Source: Pycnopodia helianthoides
Lineage: Eukaryota > Echinodermata > Asteroidea > Forcipulatida > Asteriidae
DNA length: 64,000 bases
Assembly: GCA_032158295.1 (NCBI GenBank)
Contig: CM063264.1
Coordinates: 1,674,001 to 1,738,000, forward strand
Reading direction: 5' to 3'
Positions 52,189 through 63,540 of this stretch are shown here, piece by piece. Position 1 is the first letter of the stretch; each line of letters opens with the position of its first letter. The notes under the pieces were generated by a model. It was not told where the DNA came from, searched no databases, and saw nothing but the letters and a program-made list of their open reading frames with translations. A program made the position numbers and the translations under genes.

Positions 52189-52556
52189 CATGGCGTGTCT
52201 GGTGTTTCTGTTCAGCAGAGTGTGGGTTCGAGCCCGGTCGTGACACTTGTGTCCTTAAGCGAGACACCTGCGTCCTTCGGATGGGACGTAAAGCCGTATA
52301 ATAGGTCCCATGTGTTTTGTAATGCACGTAAAAGAACCCAATGTACTTATCGAAAAGAGAAGGGGTTCGCCCCGGTGTTCCTGGTTTAATTGGCAGCATA
52401 TTGCGCCACAGCACCTTGTAAACCATTACATGGTGCTATGTAAAGGAATAGGTCTCATACTTCAAAAACATAGCTCCATATTACCTTGCAGGAAAATAAC
52501 TTCACTTTGCTCATCGCCTCGGAATAGGCAACTAGAATGAGGGCGCTCTACAAATG
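52189..52556 (+). mobile_element. SINE (unit 3)
   Basis: Same insertion as in unit 2, GTGTGGGTTCGAGCCCGGTC, followed by CTCGGAATAGGCAACTAGAA. Confidence 0.72.
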
Positions 52557-53313
52557 CATGATGATTATGATTATTATGATTATGCAAACAGACAGGAAAA
52601 GTCTCACCGGACATTATGCGAGTGCACAAAGCCAATAAATACGGTGCTCTGGAAGCGCCACCCAACACTTGATTAGACCCTGACACAAATCTCAGAGTGA
52701 CAAGTACTTCAAAAGTCGACGTCCTACTCTCAAGATGTCGACTTCTTGAAACACTTTTTTGGATGACTACGACGTCGTCGTCACGGGATCTCGTGTCAAA
52801 GTCAGATGGCACTTAAAGGGAATGTATACCTTTGGTTTTTGGAACCTTTTGTTTGGTTTAAACCTCTATAAATGTAGATATATACAATAAAACTAACCTG
52901 TGACAATATCATTTCAAAAGGTGGTAGCGTTTTTGAGATATCGCCGAAAATCCCTAGCGATTATGTCCACGCAGGAAGAATAACCCGCAATTGAAATACA
53001 CCAGCTGAGAAACGTTTCTGACAATTTTTCCTGATAAAAACTGATATATTTTTCCATAACCACATTACTCCGATATATCGGATATTTTAAACCATCGAAA
53101 GCTGCTTTACTTCTAACCAAGTAAGTTTTTATTGCCATTTATTTTACCAAACGTGGTTACCAAACGTGTACGTTTGCTAAAATTAATGGCAATAAAAACT
53201 AAACTTGGCTAGAAGTACAAGTACCTTCCCTCTAATGAGAGCTCCGTAGTGACTTCATATTTAGTTTACCTTTCACAACCCAAACTGAACTGGGACGGCC
53301 CGACCTCGTTAGC

Positions 53314-54984
53314 CTAGGCGTAATACCTTGACGAAGATGAATCGAACGGGCCGTCATCAGCAGAGCGTTTCTTGCGGTTCCCGAATCTGGAATTAAAACA
53401 ACATTACATTATTACACTACTTTTGATTACCCACAAGTTAATGACAAAAGAAAACTTACTTGAAAAAGAGCACTGAAGAGATGTTGATATTATACAACAA
53501 TGTTATAAACGACACCCTTGAAGTAATGTAGTTTAAAAAAAGGTAATTCTTCACCCCTTAAAATTTGAATCTGAAAAAGACTTTAGGCATGAAGCCTTTC
53601 TGAGGCATCTGAATGCACACAATATTCTATGCAACAAGGGTGTTTTTTCTTTCAATTATTTTATTGAAACTTGGCTGACGATACACCATGTGAAGATACT
53701 GGTCTTTGACATTTACCAAAAGTACACCCTGCCTTAAAGTAAACAAGTTATCACACAGATTGCTCCCTGATTTCATGTTTTTGTTTACGCGGCTTGCTGC
53801 ACTTTCGAAGGGAAACCCCTTCGGAACAGCTGCAACGCAGACCTGTTCCCATCCGACCATTGTATGATTGGAAAGTTCATCCTTGTCCTTTGGAGGATCG
53901 CATTAATTCCCATTCTCAAACTTTCAGTAAACCTTCCTCCATGATTAAGCAACCAACATGTGAAAATCCCTTCAGATTTGGTGCAAATTTTTAGTATTAA
54001 AAAGAACAGAAAACTCGGCAATCGAAATGAGCAACTGTGTTTTTCTGGGTCTTTCAAACTGTTATCTTTGGCAGTTTTTTCAGACCAACTTGTTTTCTCT
54101 TAAGGATTGAACTGTCACATTATCACAGAATCCGGGTCGATGCTCAAAAATGCTGTTGAATTTGTTGGAAACAAAGCAACTATTAACCATGGGATTTATT
54201 TGTTTTGAATACAACTTTGCAGAAGTGTTGAATTTGGTAATATTATCTGTTAACACGATTGAATATTTCTCTTACATTCGGCCGTCCATGCCAACCAGAG
54301 CGCTTTGTTTATCAACAATGGAAAGGTCTATATTGGATTTAAGGTGTGTCGCCTTTTTCGTAGTCAAATCTTGTATGTCGTGTTCGAATGGATAACAATC
54401 AAAGCTTGCAACTAATTACCATTTGGGTATCAGATTAACACCAAGTAATATGAAATCGATCAATTTCTTTAAATGGTATACACGGCCTCAAAAAATTCAA
54501 ATATTTCTAAAGTTATTAGTGGTAGCAGAACTTACAGGTATCGGAATTTGACTCCGAATGTGCTTTCCGATAACGGCCAGCCCAATTTTACTTTCGGCTC
54601 AAAGAGCAGCTTGCCCCCTGGCAGTTCCATGGACCCGTAGGACCTGATCCTTTGGAGTAAGGATTGTACTCCGTTAAGAGGCTTTTCGTTAACGGTATCA
54701 AAGAATTGCCGGAAATTCTTCTGAAAGTCATCCGTGATCTCATCCTGCCTCCATGTATGGCGCCTTGGGTTCTTCTCCTGAAAAATACCCGGGACCGTAT
54801 CCTGCTGCCTCGTATAAATGCCCCCTGAACTCCCCGCCCCCGAAACACGCGGGGACATTTGCTGCTGCCTATAATGGCGCCATGAATCCTCCTCCCGAAA
54901 ATCATCCGTAAACTGGGACATGGCTGTTGAAATAGCAGCCATCAGGCAAAGCAGCACCAGACACTTAAATGTTGCCATTCTTTT
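53314..54984 (-). CDS. Secreted prepro-peptide, copy 3 (unit 3), about 171 residues
   Basis: Exon 1: ATG at 54,978 to 54,536; exon 2: 53,386-53,314, ending TAG. Signal peptide MATFKCLVLLCLMAAISTAM. The variable region is long, rich in Gln, Arg and Asp and built from imperfect repeats (REEDSWRHYRQQQMSPRVSG, IYTRQQDTVPGIFQ, QEKNPRRHTWRQDEITDDFQ). The conserved part diverges: YGSMELPGGKLLFEPKVKLG, then WPLSESTFGVKFRY. Exon 2 gives LFGNRKKR then SADDGPFDSSSSRYYA, identical to copy 2. Conserved ends with a changing middle suggest selection on the middle or relaxed repeats. Confidence 0.75.
53785..54057 (-). CDS. Candidate small secreted-protein ORF (unit 3)
   Basis: 90 codons: MKDPEKHSCSFRLPSFLFFL start, then SLRMGINAILQRTRMNFP, QWSDGNRSALQLFRRGFP. 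It is homologous to 43,284-43,589 and ends sooner because of a change after GFPSKV. Confidence 0.28.
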   Translation of the reverse strand: MKDPEKHSCSFRLPSFLFFLILKICTKSEGIFTCWLLNHGGRFTESLRMGINAILQRTRMNFPIIQWSDGNRSALQLFRRGFPSKVQQAA

Positions 54985-55138
54985 CTAAAACAATAATACA
55001 AAAATGCATTTGGTATAAACTCGGGTGTCAATTCTTTCCCCCAACCCAGAATTTCTCAACTATTCATGGTTTGCCATTTTGGAGTCAAATTTATGTAAAG
55101 AAGTGGTGAACGCGCGTCGACTATTAAAATGTTCACTA

Positions 55139-55318
55139 TGGGCCCATTTCATAGAACTGCTTAAGCAGGAAATATTGCTTAACAATTTCTGCTTAGCCCC
55201 AGCAGAAAACCAGTCACAAATTGCACTTGTGACATTGGTAGTTCGGCCGGTAACCTAAGCACGATTTTGCTGTGCTTCGCTACTATTTGTGCTTAAGCAG
55301 CTCTATGAAATATTGGGC
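55139..55318. mobile_element. GGGCCCATTTC-family MITE (unit 3)
   Basis: Same insertion with a deletion near GCTTAGCCCCAGCAG. Confidence 0.68.
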
Positions 55319-55518
55319 ACTGGGACCAACTTCATGGCGCTGCTTAAACAAAAACAGTAGCTGTGCATAAAACAATTATGCTTACCAGATTTAGGTTACC
55401 AGCCAAAATGCCACGTCACATGTACCATCTTTGACTGGTTCTGCTAATTTTTGCTGAGCAGAAATTTGTTAAGCACTCGCTTATGATGTATGTATATGAA
55501 ATTTGGCCCTGTTAGTAA

Positions 55519-56474
55519 AGGCCCTGTCACACCTTGACGTTTTAGCCAGCGTATGCTGACGTGTGAAAAATTGGGCAAATACGCTGGCGTACGTCGAATA
55601 AGTTATAGTTAAGTTTTGTAGAAGTTAAAAGCACGCTGAAGCACGCTGGTATACGTCCTAGTATGGCGAGGTCGACGACAAATTTTGTGCATGCACAAAC
55701 ATTCTCGGCGTATGCCAGCGTGTGGCTCATACGTCCCGCATTAGTTGTAGTTAAGTTATACGATCGTTGACACACGTTCACACACGTTACTTGTAAGTTA
55801 ATCATAAGTCGACATACGTCGAGGTAATGTCTAGCGTACCCAAAACTTATTTCTAACCTATAAGTAACGTGCTTTGAACCTATGTCGAACTTATCTGCAA
55901 CGCATATTAACGTACGTTTTGACGTGTTCCAGACGACCACATAACTTACTAGCCGTGTTTCTAACTGATAGCTACTGTATAATGACGTATTGGCAGCGTT
56001 AAGGGGAATTTGTAAATAAAAATGGGGTTCGCAGGAGGAACCCGTCAGTACTCCTCATCAAGAATCCATGATGAGCAGATGTCCATGTCATCTGAGAGAT
56101 GGAGGATCCGGCAAGGCTGAGACGAGACTACCTACTAGCAATTATGATTTGAATCTTCGAGTGGCAGCTTTTGGTACGACACGTGATCGTCGGCGATAAG
56201 CTCCGCGCGCTATGTATAAGTTATACTATAGTTGGGCATAAGTTGTGAACGCCAGGACCACGCTAAGCATTTGTTGGTATACGTTATCTAAACGTTATAG
56301 AAACGTTCTATATAAGTTACTACTACGATATGTATACGTTCAACTCGTTATGAATACGCTTTGTATACGCTCAAAATTGGAAAAAACATCGATAGTTCAG
56401 CGTATGCAAGCGTTTTAGAGAAATTCTGATGCGTCGGCATACGCTGGCTAAAACGTCAAGGTGTGACAGGGCCT
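55519..56474. mobile_element. 956-bp PIF/Harbinger-like non-autonomous element (unit 3 only)
   Basis: Ends AGGCCCTGTCACACCTTGAC and its reverse complement, about 38 bp inverted. The target TAA is doubled (55,516-55,518 and 56,475-56,477). Units 1 and 2 read GTAGTAAGAATGACG, the empty site. The interior is filled with short ACGTTA or TACGCTGG-like motifs and has no credible transposase. Confidence 0.82.
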
Positions 56475-56541
56475 TAAGAATGACGTAATTATTCTGTGAG
56501 CCACGCCCACTTCACACAAACTGGGCCCCGAAAGCACTTAA

Positions 56542-56933
56542 AGGAACATTACAGAATTGTTTTTTGCTAACAAAACAGCTGCTGGCAGTGTAAGTACTTT
56601 ATGTAATCTACCATATACATAAACTGACAAACCTGTAGAAGTTTGAGATCGACCGGCCATCTGGGTCACGGGAAAATAGTAAAAACCGATTACACATTTG
56701 CAAATCATGTACGATTCAACAAATGAATAAAACACTCACTGAGCGATAAATTCCAATCGGATAATTAGTTTATTCATTTCTCATCAAATATGGCATTTCA
56801 GACAGAAATATTTCAAGGGATGTTTTCTACTATCATCATCATTAGACCGTGTAATTTTTATGTAAATCTGTGATCAAAAAGTATATTTTAAAAGTTTTTT
56901 CTTACCAATTCTGTAATGTTCCTTTAAAACGTA
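56542..56933. mobile_element. TTAA MITE, AGGAACATTACAG family (unit 3 only, reverse)
   Basis: TTAA at 56,538-56,541 and 56,934-56,937. Units 1 and 2 read GCACTTAAAACG, the empty site (33,973 and 45,054). Confidence 0.85.
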
Positions 56934-57213
56934 TTTGCATTGATAGATTGGCAATAAGTCAGCGAATGGCTTCAATAAAGGGATTTTTTAAACCAGTAAT
57001 GAATTAATTGAACATACAGTTCGATAAGTGTTCTCTTTCGTTTCCACTACATCTAGAACAGTCTTGTGTTTATTGGTCCAGTAAACAATTATACAAGTTT
57101 GTCAAAAATCTTGTTGCATAAACGTATACGTGTTGAAAAGCTTTGGTGCGGAATGCAATGAAAATGACCAAGAACGTCTCGAACCAAGGCTAAGAAATGT
57201 GGACGTGACTCAC

Positions 57214-57279
57214 CGTTTCACTTGGGAGCACAACTTGAAAACGACGACAGTAGTCTCCGGTACAGACGTCTTGAATGTC
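57214..57279 (-). CDS. Candidate 66-nt symmetric exon (unit 3)
   Basis: Identical in frame and splice sites to the unit 1 copy (DIQDVCTGDYC...). The acceptor CACAG is intact here. Confidence 0.42.
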
Positions 57280-58190
57280 CTGTGATTGAAAACAGCAGCT
57301 GTTTAAATAGGAAATTTACATGACAAAGCTACTGTCATTCATTGATAGCAAATCGGTCCCATTGGTCAAAATGTTCAGTGTAGGTGTGGCCTAAACTCCC
57401 TCAAGGTCGAGGAAGGAAGTTAAGGACGGAATAAAAGTACACAAGTGCCCCTTTAAAGTAATATCAAACTGCCTTTGGACAGAGCACATTTTGTTCAAAT
57501 CATATAACTTTGAAGATAAAAAGTCAACAACTATTTTTTCCGGAGATTACAGTATTTTTTTTACTTTTATGTCCTTCTGAACACAATAGACAAACTGACT
57601 CCAAATTGAGATGAATCTCGCATCTGAGGTAATCAAACCATTTGTGTCTTTCTTGCGAACCTGTTTACCCCAGACATCACACGGAAACGCAAAACAATCA
57701 ACTTCCCTCTAGAAACCTCAAAAAGGACAGTCAATGTTTGATAAAAACAGTCAATAGAAAGTTCAAGCGAACAGTAAACCACACGCACGTCCTGTGATTG
57801 TTCCTTTGATTTCATGCTTTTGTTTTACCCGTAGCATAGTCATTGTTCTGCGATATTTTTGTTGAGCACCCTTACATAAGTATATAGTTAATTGTCTTCT
57901 TTTCCTTTTCTTTTAAGGCCAAAATTTTGAATTTTTTGTTCAGGGTAGTTTACGATGTGTGAGGCAATTTTACACATTCGCAGTTTTGGCATATGACATA
58001 ACTTCCCTTATACTGTAAGATGTTTGAGTCTGAAACTAGACTATGTTCTTTCATCAGCATCGCTATATATACCATGGGCAGCGCGCCGTATCGATACCTC
58101 TCGTGCGCTTATTAGCGAGCAAGACATGCTGGACAAAATCGCGCGGCGAGATCGATCACCCCTGGGAACGAGGCTGGTTCTCTCATGTAT

Positions 58191-58349
58191 TTAAAGCAAT
58201 CTAAAGCTAGCCAACGAGTCATTAGTCGATAATTTTGTCGCTAATTGTTGCAGCAAATTTGAGAAGTCGTGGTCTCGGTCGGTCATGGTTCGCTGGAGGA
58301 AGGAAATCTCGAAAAATTGTGTCACTGCTTCGAGATTCCCCAGTATCGC
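58191..58349 (-). CDS. Candidate terminal exon, helical tail (unit 3)
   Basis: CTATAG acceptor retained although the intron sequence before it differs. The phase-0 frame stays open with MTDRDHD and LASFRLL replacements. Upstream exon 1 copy: 63,223-63,128. Confidence 0.33.
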   Translation of the reverse strand, partial: AILGNLEAVTQFFEISFLQRTMTDRDHDFSNLLQQLATKLSTNDSLASFRLL

Positions 58350-58671
58350 CTATAGGAGAAATCAAACAAACAAAATAATACACATTACTTCCATGCACTG
58401 GTGCACTTTGTTGTTCCAAGAGGAATGAGACTGAACTCATATTGTTTGTTTAAGAACAAGATGCAGGGACTGAGGATGGAGATGAGGTGTAGAACCAAAC
58501 AGCCGTAGAATCATTTACGTCATTAACGCTTCTGCGCATGTGCACTGCATTCAGTTGGATCATTCTTCAGAGGTTACATTCGTTCAAGGTCGAGGAAGGA
58601 AGTTGAAGACGAGGTGAAAGTACAGTTTCCTTTTTCGAGAAACATCGAACTGCTCCTCGACGGAGCTTAAA

Positions 58672-58945
58672 GGAACGTTACAGAATTGGTAAGAAAAAAA
58701 TATACTTTTGATCACAGATTTACATAAAACTTACACGGTCTAATTATGATGATAGTCGAAAACATCCCTTGAAATATTTCTGTCTGAAATGCCATATTTG
58801 ATGAGAAATGAATAAACTAATTTTCCGATTGGAGTTTATCGCTCAGTGAGCGTTTTATTCATTTGTTGAATCTATATGATTTCATGGAAATGTGTAATCG
58901 GTTTTCACTATTTTCTCGTGACCCAGATGGCCGATCAATCTCACA
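58672..58945. mobile_element. Truncated TTAA MITE at a duplication junction (unit 3)
   Basis: AGGAACGTTACAGAATTGGT start. The element breaks off after GATCAATCTCACACTTC, where sequence matching 58,444 onward (TTTGTTTAAGAACAAGATGC) restarts. Confidence 0.75.
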
Positions 58946-59471
58946 CTTCTTTGTTTAAGAACAAGATGCAGGGACTGAGGATGGAGATGAGGTGTAGAAC
59001 CAAACAGCCGTAGAATCATTTACGTCATTTACGCTTCTGCGCAGTGCACTGCATACAGTTGGATCATTCTTCAGAGGTTACATTCGTTCAAGGTCGAGGA
59101 AGGAAGTTGAAGACGAGGTGAAAGTACAGTTTCCTTTTTTCGTGAAACATCGAACTGCTCCTCGACGGAGCTTAAAGGGAGGATATACCTTTGGTTATTA
59201 CATTCTAAAAGAGCAATCTCCATGAAAAAACAAAAACATTAGAACATACAAATAAAATGTCTAAACCACAAAGGATTATATACACTCGCATAAAAACATC
59301 ATTAAAGGCAAGTAGGCCTATACATGGACTTCGATTGTTTTAATACTCTATAAATGTAGATATATACAACACACTGGTAAACATTTTTAATGACCAGAAA
59401 AACTTCCTTAACAATTAGAAGCACTGCAGCTGTTGATAATGTATAACACTTGAGAAAAGATTCCCTATTAA

Positions 59472-59839
59472 AGGAACATTACAGAATTGGTAATTGTAAA
59501 ATATACTTTTGGTCACAGATTTACATAAAACTTACACGGTCTAATGATGATGATAGTAGAAAACATCCCTAGAAATATTTCTGTCTGAAATGCCATATTT
59601 GATGAGAAACAAATCAAACTAATTTCCGATTGGAGTTTATCGCTCATGAGCGTTTTTTTCATGCATTGTATAACACATGCAAATTTGTAAACGGTTTTGC
59701 ACTATTTTCTCGTGACCCAGATGGCCGATCGATCTCAAACTTCTACAGGTTTGTCAGTTTATGTATATGGTGGATCACATAAAGTGCTTACACTGCCAGC
59801 AACTGTTTTGTTAGCAAAAACCAATTCTGTAATGTTCCT
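59472..59839. mobile_element. TTAA MITE at a second duplication junction (unit 3)
   Basis: AGGAACATTACAGAATTGGT to GTAATGTTCCT with TTAA at both sides. Right of it the sequence restarts as AGTGAGGATATACCTTTGGT, a repeat of 59,176 onward. Confidence 0.78.
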
Positions 59840-60118
59840 TTAAAGTGAGGATATACCTTTGGTTATTACATTCTAAAAGAGCAATCTCCATGAAAAAACA
59901 AAAACATTAAAACGTACAAACAAAATGTCTAAACCACAAAGGATTATATACACTCGCATAAAAACATCATTAAAGGCAAACTAGGCCTATACATGGAGTA
60001 AACATTTTTATTGACCAGAAAAACTTCCTTAACAATTAGAAGCACTGCAGCTGTTGATAATGTATAACACTTGAGAAAAGATTCCCTATTAAGGAATGTG
60101 GTTTTGAAGAAACTGATT

Positions 60119-60582
60119 AAAACCCTCGGGGAAGCAACGTGGTGAAAAAATTCTCCACATATTCCAAATATGGTTATATATTTTTTTTCAATGGGCCAAA
60201 AAAGCCACGATTTTCTGTAATCCTCACCCCCTTGTATACACCACAAGCCTGTAGACTCCCATTGGCCAGGCTATAACCACTGCCGAGTAAGAAATATTGA
60301 ATGACAGCAGTCCCAAGGGACAGCAATGACCTTGGGAATTGTAACTTGATATCTTAGTGAGCCAACTCCTTGTGCCATTATCTCTTTGTGTCAACCCTGT
60401 GCCGCCCAGAGCTAAAACAGGTCGTAAATAACACACACTGCTGGCCCAGACAAAAGCCCTGTGGAGATTAAAATTGCTTTGGGCTTGCAGGAGGGGGTCA
60501 TTGACCTACAAAACTGAGTGGTGATAAAATTCTCCACCTGGAGGACACGCGTTATACAAAAGGGCCCGCTTCTCCGAGGGTT
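60119..60582. mobile_element. TTAA element of the CCCTCGG..GAAGC family (unit 3, reverse)
   Basis: Intact ends; to its right the sequence jumps to ATCATGTAAGTTATGTGTGA, the end of another MITE family, which shows a later rearrangement. Confidence 0.7.
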
Positions 60583-60789
60583 AAATCATGTAAGTTATGT
60601 GTGAATCTGTGAACATTGTGTTTTTCGATCTTACCAATAGTGTACAGGGCCTTTAAATACATCATTATTCAAAACTACGTCGTTCTTTAGCGCTTAATCA
60701 CACCCGATGGGCATCTCAAAGCGCTGAGTATTTTTTGTTGCAAGGTATATGGAGCTGCGTTTTGAAGTATGAGACCTATTCCTTTACAT

Positions 60790-61070
60790 AGCACCATGTA
60801 ATTGGTTTACAAGGTGCTGTGGCGCAATATGCTGCCAATCGAACCAGGAACACCGGGGCAAACCCCTTCTCTTTACGATAAGTGCACGTGCATTACACAA
60901 CACACGGGACCAACGGCTTTACGTCCCGTCCGAAGGACGCAGCAATAATGGTTAAGTGTCTTGCTTAAGGATACAAGTGTCACGACCGGGACTCGAACCC
61001 ACACTCTGCTGATCGGAAACACCAGAGCTTGAGTCCGGTGTTCTTATCCGCTTGGCCACGACAAGCCACA
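60790..61070 (-). mobile_element. SINE, reverse orientation, extended in unit 3
   Basis: Reverse-strand B box ACGACCGGGACTCGAACCC and start CGCTTGGCCACGACA. Units 1 and 2 keep only the ATGTAACGGTTTACAAGGTG end at the matching place (37,160 and 48,240), so they seem to have lost the rest. Confidence 0.68.
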
Positions 61071-61719
61071 ATCACAAGAAAAATAAATCAACAAAAGTAA
61101 ATAATTATTTTGATAGCGAAAGCTGTAGTATTTTTGTATGGCGGTTACTTTTTTGCTTTTGTTATAATTGTCATAAAGCGAACAAAAAGGCCTCTTCGAG
61201 ATTAATCTCTTCAGCGCACTTTACAAGCTTCAAAAAAATATTCTTTCCTTTTCCAGATCTAACACGGATTATGCGTAAACCTTACTTTGGGTAATTGTCA
61301 AAGACTAGTACCCTCACTTGGTGTATCCCAACATGTGCATAAAATAACAAACCTGTGAAAAATTTTGGCTTAATTGGTCATTACGCCAAGAACATACACC
61401 ATTGTTGCATAGAATTGAGTGCTTTTAGATGCCTGAGTCAGATTCAAATATTTCAGTGAGAAATTACCTTTTTCTCAAAAACTCCATTACTTCAGAGGGA
61501 GTGGTTTCTCACATTGTTTTATACTATCAGCAGCTATCAGGTGCTCCTTACCAAGTAAGTTTTTATGGCAATATATTTCTTGAGTACTTACCAAAAGTAT
61601 CCACAGCCTTTAATCTGCCCTTTAAAGTAGCTCAACAAAACCACAACATTGTTGATGAAAACAGCCAGAAGAAAGTTCAACTACAAAACATAAACCACAC
61701 GCACATCCTGACTGCTCCC

Positions 61720-61881
61720 CGATTTAACTTTGAAGGGGAAACACCTTCGGAACAGCTGCATCACCGCAGACCTGTCCTCATCCGACCATTGTTTGATTGG
61801 AAAGTTCAACCTTGTCCTTTGGAAGATTATATTACCTCCCATTCTCGAATTTTCAAGTAACGCACAACGTGTAACCAACAT
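61720..61881 (-). other. Second-type copy of the SRMG / QWSDG block (unit 3)
   Basis: Reads ENSRMGGNIIFQRTRLNFPI, KQWSDEDRSAVMQLFRR. The one-residue insert is in frame relative to other copies. Confidence 0.4.
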
Positions 61882-62224
61882 GTGAAAATCCTTTCAGATT
61901 TGGTGCAATTATTTTTAAGCGCAAAGAATAGGAAACTCGGCAATCGAGAATCGAGATAAGCAATGGTGTCTTGTAGGGTCTTTGACATTTTAAAAATATT
62001 TTTGCTAGTTTTTTTTCAGCCGAAACTGATTTCTGTGAAGGATTGGCACTGATGTGAACTTACAAATTAGCTTTCACATTAATAGAATATTTTGGAGAAA
62101 ACAGGTCCTCTGGGAAAGAAAATGTGTAATTACTTTATAACAAATTACGCTGAAAAGTTGCAGATCAAAGACAGCTTATGTGGAATTTTTTGGCAACGTC
62201 CAAAAACGATATCACTGCAACAAC

Positions 62225-62534
62225 TTTGTGGCGTGTCGTGGTCGAGCGGATAAGAACACCGGATTCAAGCTCTGGTGTTTCTGTTCAGCAGAGTGTGGAT
62301 TCGAGTCCCGGTCGTGACACCTGTGTCCTTAGGCAAGACACTTGACCATTAATGCTGCGTCCTTCGGATGGGACGTAAAGCCGTAGGTCCCGTGTGTTGT
62401 GTAATGCACGTAAAAGAACCCAGTGCACTTATCGTTAAGGGGTTCGCCCCGGTGTTCCTGGTTCGCTTGGCTGCATATTGCGCCACAGCACCGTGGGCTA
62501 AGGAAAAGGTTTCATACTTCAAAACGTAGCTCTA
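62225..62534 (+). mobile_element. SINE, distal part of unit 3
   Basis: Orthologue of the copies at 37,917 and 48,996, with a B box closer to consensus (CGAGTCCCGGTCGTG). Confidence 0.75.
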
Positions 62535-63127
62535 TACATACAATCTAGGATAAATACTGTAGCGCTTAGAAACGTAGTAATAAGTGCGGTATCAATGTAA
62601 ATGTAAAGTATTTACTAATGTTACCCTTTTACAAATTTTCTCTTGAAAAATATACTTATTTTATTATAATTTCTCTTGAAAACTGAACTATTGGAGTCGG
62701 CCTAAATGTAAAATGGTTTTATGATGCTTTAGGAGGCACGTGTACTTATATTTCGTCTTCAACATCCTTCCTAGACCTTGTGGATATTTAGGCCACACCT
62801 ACTTTGAACACTTTGACCTATAGGACACGTAAGCTTTTGTTGATTGACAGAATGTGTCAAATATAAAGTTGTCGTGCACATAGGTATTTCCATTGCAACG
62901 TCACAGCCCGAGTTTTTGCCAACCAAGGTAGGAAAACTATTGGACCCTTTGCATATCAATCATTCTTCACTAGACAATCCATTTTGCCTGTCGTCATTAC
63001 AGCCACCTCTAATTTTGTCGCATATCCATTCAGGACCAAAATGCCTCATTACAACCTGTTCTGTCAGAAAATGGCTAGAATTTTTTTTTTTTTTAGCAGT
63101 TTCCCAAAACATATAACAGTAGCTTAC

Positions 63128-63223
63128 CTCCACCGTGGAAGCCGTACCTACAACTAGCACCATGATGGTGGTGATTGCAATGATGGTATGCCGTCCAACG
63201 CTCCTCTCTGCTACCCCAACCAT
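63128..63223 (-). CDS. Copy of CUB-gene exon 1 (unit 4)
   Basis: The same 32 codons as units 1 and 3, donor GTAAGC intact. Confidence 0.55.
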
Positions 63224-63540
63224 TGCTCTATCTTTGGACCTGCTGCTCGCGGACAGACTTCAAAATACGCCCCTCTTGCCACCGCGCATTGGACATTAGG
63301 GTCAAGTTATGTAAGCCCCGAACATTCTCTTGGGGCGTCTATGTTTGTGTTGACAAAGCACTTGAATGGACAGCATACGAACAACTTTAGGAATCCAGAG
63401 GCCTGGAATCAAAGAACCCCCCCCCCCGCCGTAAATTGTGGACCACCATCAGAGCACCTTGTGCCCTTTTTGTTTTGCCTGTTATAGAAACTAAAATAAA
63501 GTCGGTCTTCTTCAAGAGTGCCTTCGCTGATAATGAGGAG

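Larger units (their letters stand above)
49953..62957 (-). repeat. Tandem unit 3 (13.0 kb)
   Basis: The longest unit, owing to a 956-bp PIF/Harbinger-like insertion, several TTAA MITEs and local duplications between 58,443 and 60,092. The minisatellite is collapsed to about 50 bp. It carries peptide gene copy 3, the longest precursor. Confidence 0.9.

Noticed and set aside
55542..55940. 132-codon frame inside the 956-bp element, possible transposase
   Set aside because: No transposase motif; composition follows the short repeated motifs of the element.
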